Below are positions 23,586-37,487 of a stretch of 64,000 nucleotides of DNA, in pieces (within the stretch, counting starts at the first letter, position 1; every line of letters begins with the position of its first letter). The DNA is from Oryzobacter telluris (lineage in GTDB: Bacteria > Actinomycetota > Actinomycetes > Actinomycetales > Dermatophilaceae): NCBI RefSeq assembly GCF_043099285.1, contig NZ_CP170723.1, positions 1,984,001-2,048,000 of the forward strand. Direction: 5' to 3'. The notes under the pieces are model-generated. The model did no database searches, was not told where the DNA came from, and saw nothing but the letters and a program-made list of their open reading frames with translations. A program made the translations under genes and the position numbers.

Positions 23586-24854
23586 GTGAGCGACATCCTC
23601 GACGAGCTGCAGTGGCGGGGGCTGGTGGCGCAGACCACCGACGAGTCCGCGCTGCGCCAGGCACTCGCCGACGGGCCGATCACGGCGTATTGCGGGTTCG
23701 ACCCCACCGCCCCGTCGCTCCACTTCGGCAACCTCGTCCAGCTGGTCCTGCTGCGGCACCTCCAGCGAGCCGGGCACCGCGTCATCTGCCTCGTCGGCGG
23801 GTCGACCGGGCTCATCGGCGACCCGCGGCCCTCGGCCGAGCGGGTGCTGAAGACCAAGGAGCAGACGGCGCAGTGGGTCGCGACGATCCGGGCCCAGGTG
23901 GAGCCGTTCCTCGACTCCGCGGGGGAGAACCCCGCGGTCTTCGTCAACAACCTCGACTGGACGCAGGGGATGTCGGCGCTGGACTTCCTGCGCGACATCG
24001 GCAAGCACTTCCGGGTGAACCAGATGGTGAAGAAGGAGGCCATCGCGGCGCGCCTGAACTCCGACGAGGGCATCTCGTACACCGAGTTCAGCTACCAGCT
24101 CCTCCAGGGCCTGGACTACCTCGAGCTCTACCGGCAGTTCGGCTGCACGCTGCAGACCGGCGGCAACGACCAGTGGGGCAACCTCACGGCCGGCTCCGAC
24201 CTCATCCACCGGGTCGAGGGGGCGTCGGTGCACCTGCTGACGACCCCCTTGCTCACCGACAGCTCGGGGGAGAAGTTCGGCAAGAGCGCCGGCAACGCCA
24301 TCTGGCTCTCGCCCGAGATGACCAGCCCGTACGCCTTCTACCAGTACTGGCTCAACGTCGAGGACGCGTCGGTGGTCGCCCTGCTCAAGGTCTTCACCGA
24401 CCGCTCGCAGGAGGAGGTCGCCGAGCTCGAGCGGCAGGTGCGCGAGGAGCCCTGGCGCCGCGCGGCCCAGCGCACGCTGGCGGCCGACGTGACGACGCTG
24501 GTCCACGGCGCCGACGCGACGGCAGCGGTCCAGGCCGCGAGCGAGGCCCTGTTCGGCAAGGGCGACCTGCGCTCGCTGGACGCCCGGACCCTGCGCGAGG
24601 CCACGGCCGAGCTGCCCGGTGGTGAGGTCGCCGTGGGCACCTCGCTCGTCGACGCCCTGGTGGCCGTCGGGCTCGTCGACTCCCGCAACGCCGCGCGCCG
24701 CGCGATCGGCGAGGGCGGGGCCTCGGTGAACGGGGAGAAGGTGACCGACGCCCAGCACGTGCTCACGGAGGGCGACCTGCTCCACGGCGAGGTCGTCGTG
24801 CTGCGACGCGGGCGCAAGAACCTCGCCGCAGGTCGGGTCGCGACGCCGGCCTGA
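23586..24854 (+). CDS. tyrS: Tyrosine--tRNA ligase
   Basis: This is a class I synthetase of 422 residues with the bacterial TyrRS layout: catalytic domain with the HIGH-type motif HFGN in AYCGFDPTAPSLHFGN, tyrosine-binding residues around YQLLQGLDYLELYRQFGC and GGNDQWGN, the KMSKS-type motif KFGKS, and a C-terminal S4 RNA-binding domain (SRNAARRAIGEGGASVNGEKV). The start GTG 23586 follows GGAAGAGGGAACG. A CAGGCT box near 23526 could be its minus 10. It is followed by the rRNA operon. Confidence 0.96.
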   Translation: MSDILDELQWRGLVAQTTDESALRQALADGPITAYCGFDPTAPSLHFGNLVQLVLLRHLQRAGHRVICLVGGSTGLIGDPRPSAERVLKTKEQTAQWVATIRAQVEPFLDSAGENPAVFVNNLDWTQGMSALDFLRDIGKHFRVNQMVKKEAIAARLNSDEGISYTEFSYQLLQGLDYLELYRQFGCTLQTGGNDQWGNLTAGSDLIHRVEGASVHLLTTPLLTDSSGEKFGKSAGNAIWLSPEMTSPYAFYQYWLNVEDASVVALLKVFTDRSQEEVAELERQVREEPWRRAAQRTLAADVTTLVHGADATAAVQAASEALFGKGDLRSLDARTLREATAELPGGEVAVGTSLVDALVAVGLVDSRNAARRAIGEGGASVNGEKVTDAQHVLTEGDLLHGEVVVLRRGRKNLAAGRVATPA

Positions 24855-24934
24855 CCGCGGAGGCAGAGTTGGTGACGGGATCCGTTGTGCCACAGCGGAT
24901 CCGGTTGTCGGATCCGGCTCGGACGGCGACCGAT
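24855..24934. other. tyrS-rrn spacer with three GGATCCG repeats
   Basis: Three copies of the palindromic GGATCCG lie at 24878-24884, 24897-24903 and 24910-24916. The last two, each preceded by C, can form an 8-base-pair hairpin with a 5-base loop (24896-24916) that may end tyrS transcription; there is no T tract. Otherwise no gene is seen. Confidence 0.45.
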
Positions 24935-24964
24935 TTGGAACGTCGGCGGTCCGTCCTCTAGTGT
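24935..24964 (+). promoter_or_regulatory. rRNA operon promoter P1
   Basis: TTGGAA at 24935-24940 and TAGTGT at 24959-24964 are separated by 18 bases. It lies about 490 bases before 16S. Confidence 0.6.
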
Positions 24965-25103
24965 TCTCGACGTCAGCCCGAGAGGGAGGAACGGACGCCA
25001 AGCGGTTCGGGTGCACACCCGATCACCAAGCAGGCCGGTCCCGCGAGCTGACCACCCCCCTCGAAGCCCTGGTCTTCGGCCCGATCCGCACCGCGGAGCG
25101 AGT

Positions 25104-25133
25104 TTGACCGGAGCGGGAGGGGACAGGTAAGTT
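25104..25133 (+). promoter_or_regulatory. rRNA operon promoter P2
   Basis: TTGACC at 25104-25109 and TAAGTT at 25128-25133 are separated by 18 bases. This is the best sigma-A-type promoter in the window and sits about 320 bases upstream of 16S, a usual place for a growth-regulated rrn promoter. Confidence 0.75.
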
Positions 25134-25456
25134 GGAGTGGTTGCCCCGGAGCGGAAACGCCCGGGACGACGACCCAGAACGGTAGCCCCCGATCCCACGC
25201 CTCGCGGTGTGTGGTCCGGTGCGCGTCCGATCCTTGAGAACTCAACAGCGTGTCAAAAATCGATGCCAAGTTTTACCTCGTCGCATCTTTGGTGTCCTTT
25301 GCCCGTTCGGGTGGGGGTGTCAGGGGTGCACGATTTTATCCTTTGGTTGATACGGACAAGCAGTGATTTTTTTGCTGGTTGTTTGTGCTCAGCCGGGGTT
25401 TGAACTACACCTAGTGGTGGTTTTATGGATTTTCACCTTCGGGTGGATACCAAACA
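25134..25456 (+). other. 16S rRNA leader with conserved antitermination/processing box
   Basis: This is the transcribed rrn leader with no protein gene. The stretch CCTTGAGAACTCAACAGCG starting at 25232 is the conserved actinobacterial rrn leader element; a related TTGAGAACTACACAGTGG starting at 27308 recurs before 23S. These are the boxA-like antitermination and processing signals. Local AT content is higher than in the coding regions. Confidence 0.65.
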
Positions 25457-30472
<5,016 letters not shown>

Positions 30473-30580
30473 ACACACCAAAGACTTAAAATGCGTGTTC
30501 GCGTCCACTGTGCAGTTCCCGAGATACGGTCGGGAACCACCCCCACAACAGGGGTGAACCACCAAAGATATCTCCATAGA

Positions 30581-30699
30581 GTTTCGGCTGTCATAGCGAA
30601 GGGGAAACGCCCGGTCCCATTCCGAACCCGGAAGCTAAGCCCTTCAGCGCCGATGGTACTGCACTGGTGACGGTGTGGGAGAGTAGGACGCAGCCGGAC
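30581..30699 (+). rRNA. rrf: 5S ribosomal RNA
   Basis: This gene of about 119 bases is recognised by CGGTCCCATTCCGAACCCGG and GTGGGAGAGTAGGACGC. The ends pair through TCGGCTG and CAGCCGG. It follows 23S after about 108 bases and completes the rRNA operon. Confidence 0.96.
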
Positions 30700-30709
30700 A
30701 AACATTCCC

Positions 30710-30741
30710 AAAAGGGGAGGGCCCACCAGCCCTCCCCTTTT
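30710..30741 (+). terminator. Strong intrinsic terminator of the rRNA operon
   Basis: A perfect 13-base-pair stem (30710-30722 AAAAGGGGAGGGC with 30729-30741) has a 6-base loop and ends in TTTT. It begins eleven bases after 5S rRNA. Confidence 0.92.
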
Positions 30742-30852
30742 GCATACCCCCGAACAATTCGCGCCGAATTGGCGCAATTGCCGCGAATCGGCTGCAACTG
30801 CTGTCGGAGACGCCACCCGCCGGCGGCCGCAGCGGCGCGGTGCCCTGGTCCG

Positions 30853-30858
30853 TATGCT
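30853..30858 (+). promoter_or_regulatory. Minus 10 element of the RG-rich TPR gene
   Basis: TATGCT is a good minus 10 hexamer, 45 bases before the GTG at 30904; no clear minus 35 is seen. Between the rrn terminator and this box (30742-30852) there is no gene, but ATTCGCG at 30757-30763 and CGCGAAT at 30782-30788 form an inverted repeat that could be an operator. Confidence 0.45.
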
Positions 30859-30903
30859 GACGTTCGGCTGCGTGCAGCCCCCTGGTCGATGAAGGAGAAC
30901 AGC

Positions 30904-31992
30904 GTGTCCGAGAACGACGGTCGTCACCATGCCGACCGCGGGGAGTCCCGCGGCTCGGGCTCCGAGCGTCCTGCTCGGGGTCCTCGGCGCGACGGTCCCG
31001 GCGGCTCGGGCGGTGCCGGCGGGGAGCGCCGGTCCTTCGGCGACCGTGGTGGCCGCGGCGGTTCGGGAGCGGTGCGTGGTAGCTCCGGTGGCCGCCCCGG
31101 CGGCGACCGCGGGCGGGGTGGACCTCCGGGAGACCGGTCCCGTGGCCCCCGTGACGCGCGCGACGGTCGGGATGGGCGCACCGAGGACCGTGAGCAGCGC
31201 GGCGGCAGCAGACTGGCGCCCAAGGGCCCCAAGCTGCCCGAGCCCCGGATCCCCGAGGGGGTGACCGGCAAGGAGCTCGACCGCTCGGTGCACCAGCAGC
31301 TGCGCACCCTGTCCAAGGAGAACGCCGAGGGCGTGGCGCAGCACCTCGTCATGGTCGCGGCGCACCTCGAGGCCGACGACATCGACTCCGCCATGGCGCA
31401 CGCCGAGACGGCGGTCCGGCGCGCCGGGCGCGTCCCCGCGGCACGCGAGGCGCTCGGCATGGTCGCCTACCGCAGCGGTGACTTCGCGCGGGCGCTCACC
31501 GAGTTCCGCACCGTGCGCCGGCTCAGCGGCTCCTCGCACCTGCTGCCGCTCATGGTCGACTGCGAGCGGGGGCTGGGCCGTCACGGCCGCGCCCTCGACC
31601 TCGCCGCGAGCCCGGAGGCCCGCACCCTCACCGAGGACGAGCGCATCGAGCTCGCCATCGTCGTCTCCGGCGTCCGCCGTGACCTCGAGCAGGACGACGC
31701 GGCGCTGCTGGCCCTCCAGATCCCCGCGCTCAAGCGCGGGCCGAAGGCGGGCGTGCACCGGCTGCACTACGCCTACGCCGACGCCCTGCTCCAGCTCGGA
31801 CGCGGTGACGAGGCCCGCGAGTGGTTCCTCAAGGCGGCCGAGGGGGACGTCGAGGCCGAGACCGACGCGGTCGAGCGCCTCGAGGAGATCGACGGCATCG
31901 CGGTGACCGACACCGGGGACGACGAGGACCACCTCATCGACCTCGACACCGTGGACGCCGTCGACGGCGAGCCCACCCGGCCCACCGAGTGA
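30904..31992 (+). CDS. Tetratricopeptide-type protein with RG-rich N-terminus
   Basis: This 362-residue protein, from GTG 30904, is preceded by GAAGGAG at 30891-30897. Residues about 5-100 are a low-complexity region of Arg, Gly, Ser and Asp with many RG and RGG units; residues about 110-335 are a helical domain with TPR-like pairs (HLEADDIDSAMAHAETAVRRAG, EALGMVAYRSGDFARALTEF). The C-terminus is acidic. The gene precedes a HAD phosphatase like Rv1691-Rv1692 in Mycobacterium. RGG regions bind RNA in other proteins, and the gene follows the rRNA operon, but an RNA-related role is only a guess. Confidence 0.82.
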   Translation: MSENDGRHHADRGESRGSGSERPARGPRRDGPGGSGGAGGERRSFGDRGGRGGSGAVRGSSGGRPGGDRGRGGPPGDRSRGPRDARDGRDGRTEDREQRGGSRLAPKGPKLPEPRIPEGVTGKELDRSVHQQLRTLSKENAEGVAQHLVMVAAHLEADDIDSAMAHAETAVRRAGRVPAAREALGMVAYRSGDFARALTEFRTVRRLSGSSHLLPLMVDCERGLGRHGRALDLAASPEARTLTEDERIELAIVVSGVRRDLEQDDAALLALQIPALKRGPKAGVHRLHYAYADALLQLGRGDEAREWFLKAAEGDVEAETDAVERLEEIDGIAVTDTGDDEDHLIDLDTVDAVDGEPTRPTE

Positions 31993-32966
31993 CCGAGACC
32001 CGGGCGGGGCGACCCCTGGTCGCCGGGTACGCCGCGGTCGTCAGCGACCTCGATGGTGTGGTCTACCGCGGACCGGCGGCGGTCCCGGGTGCGGTCGAGG
32101 CCCTCACCGCGGTGACCGTGCCGGTCATCTACGCCACGAACAACGCGTCGCGACCGGCCGAGGTCGTGGCCGAGCACCTGCGAGAGCTCGGGCTCACGTG
32201 TACCCCGGGGATGGTGGCGACCAGCTCGGAGGCCGGCGCCTGGCTGCTGTCCGACCGGCTCGAGCCGGGCGCCCAGGTCCTGGCCGTCGGGGGACCGGCC
32301 GTCGCCCTGGCCCTGCGCGAGGTGGGGCTGTCACCGGTCACCGCGCAGGACCGCCGCTCCGGGGCGGCGGCCCCGGTGGCTGCCCTCCAGGGCTACGGGC
32401 CCGACGTCACGGCGAGCGACCTCGCCGAGGTCGCCTACGCCGCCCAGGACGGTGCCCTCTGGGTGGCGACCAACACCGACGCGAGCCTGCCCACCGACCG
32501 CGGGGTCGCCCCCGGCAACGGCTCGCTCGTCGCGGCGGTGCGTGGCGCGGTGGGCCGTGACCCCGACCTCGTGGCCGGCAAGCCCGAGGCGCCGCTGTAC
32601 CTCCTGTGCGCCCGGCGCCTGCAGGTCGCCGTCACCTCCGTGCTCGCCGTGGGTGACCGCCTCGACACCGACATCGAGGGAGCCGTGGCCGCGGGTGCCG
32701 ACTCGCTGCTCGTCCTCACCGGGGTCGACGACCTGGCCGCCTGCCTGGCGGCGCCCCGGCACCGGCGTCCGACGTGGGTCGCGCCCGACCTCTCCGCCCT
32801 CCACGCCGACCCGTCGGCCCCGTCGCCGGGCGGGTCGAGCCTGGTCGACCTCGCGGCCGCCGTCGCCGCCGTGCACGACGCCACCGACCGCGGTGCACCC
32901 GCGACCGAGCTGGCCACGCTCACCTCCGTGGCCGAGCGGGTGCTCGCGCAGGTGACGCACCGGTAG
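31989..32966 (+). CDS. HAD-IIA family sugar/nucleotide phosphatase (NagD-like)
   Basis: This 325-residue haloacid dehalogenase-like hydrolase has the nucleophile motif SDLDGVVYRG near residue 20, motif II ATNNASR, and the late motifs VAGKPEAPLY and VGDRLDTDIEGA. The layout with a C2-type cap belongs to the NagD/phosphoglycolate phosphatase group; a homologue, Rv1692, was reported as a glycerol-3-phosphate phosphatase. The GTG start overlaps the TPR gene by four bases. Confidence 0.87.
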   Translation: MTETRAGRPLVAGYAAVVSDLDGVVYRGPAAVPGAVEALTAVTVPVIYATNNASRPAEVVAEHLRELGLTCTPGMVATSSEAGAWLLSDRLEPGAQVLAVGGPAVALALREVGLSPVTAQDRRSGAAAPVAALQGYGPDVTASDLAEVAYAAQDGALWVATNTDASLPTDRGVAPGNGSLVAAVRGAVGRDPDLVAGKPEAPLYLLCARRLQVAVTSVLAVGDRLDTDIEGAVAAGADSLLVLTGVDDLAACLAAPRHRRPTWVAPDLSALHADPSAPSPGGSSLVDLAAAVAAVHDATDRGAPATELATLTSVAERVLAQVTHR

Positions 32967-33014
32967 CGTGGGCTCGCAGACGCGACCGACCGGTCGCCCC
33001 AGCGAGGAGGACCC

Positions 33015-33851
33015 ATGGCCAAGCGATCCATCCACGGCTTCGTCGAGCTCGCGTCGGGTCTCGGTGACCTGACGCGCAGCCGGGCCAGGGAGGCCGCGCA
33101 CGAGCTGCTCACCCTCACCGGGGTCGAGGGCTCGAGCAAGAAGGTCGCCAAGGAGGCCGGCCGCCTGGCCGACGACCTCCTCGCCGCCGCCGAGTCCAAC
33201 CGCAAGCAGGTCGTCCGGCTGGTCCGCTCCGAGGTCGAGTCCGCCCTCGGGCGCGTCGACGTCGGCCGCCTCATCAGCGAGGTGCAGGGCCTGGGCGCCA
33301 CCGTGGCCGCCCTCGCCGCGCAGGTCGACGACCTCGCCCGCTCCGCCGCCGGTCGCCCGACGCCGGGACGCCCCGTGGCCACCGTCGTCGACGTCGAGCC
33401 CGAGCCCGCCCGCGTCGCGCCCCGCCCGGCTGCGTCCTCGTCCGCGCCGGCGAAGAAGGCCCCGGCCACGAAGGCCGCAGCGAAGAAGGCCCCGGCGAAG
33501 AAGGCCCCCGCCAAGAAGGCGTCGGCCACGAAGGCCGCAGCGAAGAAGGCCCCCGCCACGAAGGCGCCGGCCAAGAAGGTCTCGACCGCGAAGAAGGCGC
33601 CCGCCACGAAGGCCGCAGCGAAGAAGGGCCCGGCGAAGAAGGCCCCGGCGAAGAAGGCCCCGGCGAAGAAGGCCCCGGCGAAGAAGGCCCCGGCGAAGAA
33701 GGCCCCGGCCGCGAAGAAGGCGCCCGCCACGAAGGCCTCGGTCACGACGGCGACGAAGGGCCCGGCCAAGAAGGCTCCGGCCAAGAAGAGCTCGACCGCG
33801 ACGACGGCTCCCGCGGCCCCGACGGCGACGAGCGGCGGGACCGACGCGTGA
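33015..33851 (+). CDS. Lys/Ala-rich PAKKA-repeat protein with helical N-terminal domain
   Basis: This 278-residue protein starts at ATG 33015 behind a strong GAGGAGG site. Residues 1-115 are predicted helical, with coiled-coil-like heptads (LLAAAESNRKQVVRLVRSEVESAL). From about 148 it consists of PAKKA/ATKAAAKK repeats, highly basic like histone H1 tails and the tail of mycobacterial HupB, but no HU domain is present. The layout, helical domain plus basic repeats, is that of PhaF, a granule-associated phasin that also binds DNA. A nucleoid or polymer-granule role is an inference. The downstream gene overlaps by four bases. Confidence 0.8.
   Translation: MAKRSIHGFVELASGLGDLTRSRAREAAHELLTLTGVEGSSKKVAKEAGRLADDLLAAAESNRKQVVRLVRSEVESALGRVDVGRLISEVQGLGATVAALAAQVDDLARSAAGRPTPGRPVATVVDVEPEPARVAPRPAASSSAPAKKAPATKAAAKKAPAKKAPAKKASATKAAAKKAPATKAPAKKVSTAKKAPATKAAAKKGPAKKAPAKKAPAKKAPAKKAPAKKAPAAKKAPATKASVTTATKGPAKKAPAKKSSTATTAPAAPTATSGGTDA
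33630..33704 (+). repeat. Five perfect tandem copies of a 15-base unit
   Basis: The unit CCGGCGAAGAAGGCC is repeated five times without change inside the PAKKA tail. Each copy adds exactly five codons (PAKKA), so copy-number slippage would change the tail length without a frameshift. Confidence 0.95.
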
Positions 33852-34030
33852 CCGAGCACCACCACGACGACCACGAGGCCCCCGCACCCCCGGAGACCGG
33901 CGACCTCGTCATCGACGCCGCCCTGAGCGACCTCGCCACGGCGCCCGCCGACGACCTCGACGCCCAGCTCGCCTCGGGCGAGGCGGTGCACCGGACCCTC
34001 CAGTCGCGCCTCAGCGACCTCGGCGGCTGA
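33848..34030 (+). CDS. Small acidic protein (Rv1693-like position)
   Basis: This 60-residue protein starts with GTG in a GTGA overlap with the preceding gene. It begins with a His/Asp-rich stretch (TEHHHDDHE) and continues as a single amphipathic helix pair (DLDAQLASGEAVHRTLQSRL). A short gene at this place, before tlyA, is also seen in Mycobacterium (Rv1693). The function is unknown; the His/Asp cluster could bind metal. Confidence 0.7.
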   Translation: MTEHHHDDHEAPAPPETGDLVIDAALSDLATAPADDLDAQLASGEAVHRTLQSRLSDLGG

Positions 34031-34031
34031 C

Positions 34032-34847
34032 ATCGCGCGTCTGGACGCCGAGCTGGTCCGTCGCGGGCTCGCGCGCTCCCGCGGCGACGCCCGCGAGCTC
34101 GTGGCCGCGGGCCTGGTCACGGTCGGCGGCACCACGGCGCGCAAGTCGTCGCACCCGGTGGAGGAGGACGACGTCCTCGCCGTGCTCGAGGACGGGCCCC
34201 GATGGGTGGGCCGCGCGGCACACAAGCTCGCGGCCGCGCTGCACGGCTGGGCCCCCGACGGCCTCACGGTCGCCGGACGGCGCTGCATCGACGTCGGCGC
34301 CTCCACGGGCGGCTTCACCCAGGTGCTCCTCGCCGCCGGCGCCGCGCAGGTCGTGGCGGTCGACGTCGGCCACGGGCAGCTGGTACGTGAGGTGGCGCAG
34401 GACCCCCGCGTCGTCGAGCGCAGCGGCACCACGGTCCGCGGCCTCAAGCCCGACAACGTCGGGGGAGCGGGCGACCTCGTCGTCGCCGACCTGTCCTTCA
34501 TCTCCCTCACCCTCGTCCTGGCCGACCTCGTCCGCCTGATGACGCCCGACGGCGACCTCGTCGTGCTCGTCAAGCCGCAGTTCGAGGTCGGCAAGGGTCG
34601 GCTGAACCGCCAGGGGGTGGTGACCTCGGCGCGCGACCGCGCGGCGGCGGTGGAGAAGGTCCTCGACGCGGTCGAGGCGCAGCGGCTGTCCGTCCACGGC
34701 CTGCGGACCAGCCCGATCAGCGGCACCACCGGCAACGCCGAGTACCTCTTGTGGGCGCGGTCGGTGCCGTCGGACACAATGAGCGCCCAGCAGGTGCGCG
34801 CCCTCGCGCGCGAGCTCACCACCGAGACCACGGGAGGACGCCGATGA
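34032..34847 (+). CDS. tlyA: TlyA-type 2'-O-rRNA methyltransferase/haemolysin family protein
   Basis: TlyA methylates 16S and 23S rRNA in mycobacteria, which makes them sensitive to capreomycin. The S4 domain begins ARLDAELVRRGLARSRGDAREL, followed by the FtsJ-like Rossmann domain with SAM motif DVGASTGGFTQVLL and VVADLSFISL. No ATG, GTG or TTG lies in frame before this conserved N-terminus. The best placed codons are ATC at 34032 (271 residues) or CTG at 34041 (268 residues). The first canonical start, GTG 34101, would delete much of the S4 domain. The ATC is two bases after the upstream stop, so re-initiation by coupling is plausible. Confidence 0.88.
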   Translation: MARLDAELVRRGLARSRGDARELVAAGLVTVGGTTARKSSHPVEEDDVLAVLEDGPRWVGRAAHKLAAALHGWAPDGLTVAGRRCIDVGASTGGFTQVLLAAGAAQVVAVDVGHGQLVREVAQDPRVVERSGTTVRGLKPDNVGGAGDLVVADLSFISLTLVLADLVRLMTPDGDLVVLVKPQFEVGKGRLNRQGVVTSARDRAAAVEKVLDAVEAQRLSVHGLRTSPISGTTGNAEYLLWARSVPSDTMSAQQVRALARELTTETTGGRR

Positions 34848-35775
34848 CGACACCGTCGCGCCGCGTCCTCCTCGTCACGCACGTCGGCCGGCCCGAGGCC
34901 CAGCAGCTGGCCGCCGAGGTCGCGAGCCGGCTGCTCGCCTCGGGCATCGGCGTCGCCGCCCCCGCCGACGAGCTCGACGGCACCCCGCTCGCGGCCGTCG
35001 GCGGTGTCGAGGCCGTGGCGCACGACGGTGCGGCACAGGGCTGCGAGCTCGTCGTCGTCCTCGGCGGCGACGGCACGATCCTCCGCGGCGCCGAGCTCTC
35101 CCGCGGCAGCGGCGCCCCCGTCCTCGGCGTCAACCTCGGCCACGTCGGCTTCCTCGCCGAGGCCGAGCGCGAGGACATCGACGCCACGGTCGAGCGGATC
35201 TGCGCCCAGGACTACACGGTCGAGGAGCGCACCACCCTCGAGGTCGTCGCCCGCGAGGACGGCCACGTCGTCTTCGAGTCGTGGGCCCTGAACGAGGTCA
35301 CCGTCGAGAAGGCGTCGCGCGAGCGGATGCTCGAGCTCACCGTCGAGATCGACGGCCGCCCGCTGTCCACGTGGGGCTGCGACGGCGTCGTCATGGCCAC
35401 CCCCACGGGCTCCACCGCCTACGCGTTCTCCGCGGGGGGACCGGTCGTCTGGCCCGACGTCGAGGCGCTGCTCGTCGTCCCCATCAGCGCCCACGCCCTG
35501 TTCTCCCGGCCCGTGCTCGTCGGCCCGAACTCCCGCCTCGTCGTCGAGGTCGTCCGCGACACCGCGGCCGGGGGCGTCGTCTGGTGCGACGGCCGCCGCG
35601 CCGTGGGGCTTCCCCCGGGAGCCCGCATCGAGGTCCAGCGCTCCTCCGAGCCGGTGCGCCTGGCCCGCCTGTCGGCCGGCGGCTTCACCGACCGGCTGGT
35701 CGAGAAGTTCGCGCTGCCCGTGCAGGGGTGGCGCGGTGCCGCGCGGCGCCAGCAGGCCGAGGAGGACCCGGCGCC

Positions 35776-35779
<4 letters not shown>
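34844..35779 (+). CDS. nadK: NAD kinase
   Basis: This enzyme phosphorylates NAD to NADP with ATP or polyphosphate; 311 residues. The diagnostic GGDGT lies in VVLGGDGTILRGAEL, then LGVNLGHVGFLAE, the NE/D loop WALNEVTVEKAS and the glycine-rich TPTGSTAYAFSAGGP. The ATG overlaps tlyA by four bases and recN follows with a GTGA overlap. The order tlyA-nadK-recN is conserved in actinomycetes. Confidence 0.96.
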
Positions 35780-37464
<1,685 letters not shown>

Positions 37465-37487
37465 GCCGACGTGGCACGATGGTGCAG

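Noticed and set aside
33440..33790. Repeat array that might be read as CRISPR
   Set aside because: The repeats are contiguous 15-base coding units without spacers and encode PAKKA residues in frame.
34101..34847. tlyA starting at GTG 34101
   Set aside because: This start removes the first part of the S4 domain, whose conserved residues continue upstream in the same frame.
32435..35494. Open frame of more than 1,000 codons on the minus strand opposite the HAD-nadK genes
   Set aside because: Low-complexity Ala/Gly/Val translation that mirrors the lysine-rich repeat and conserved genes on the plus strand.
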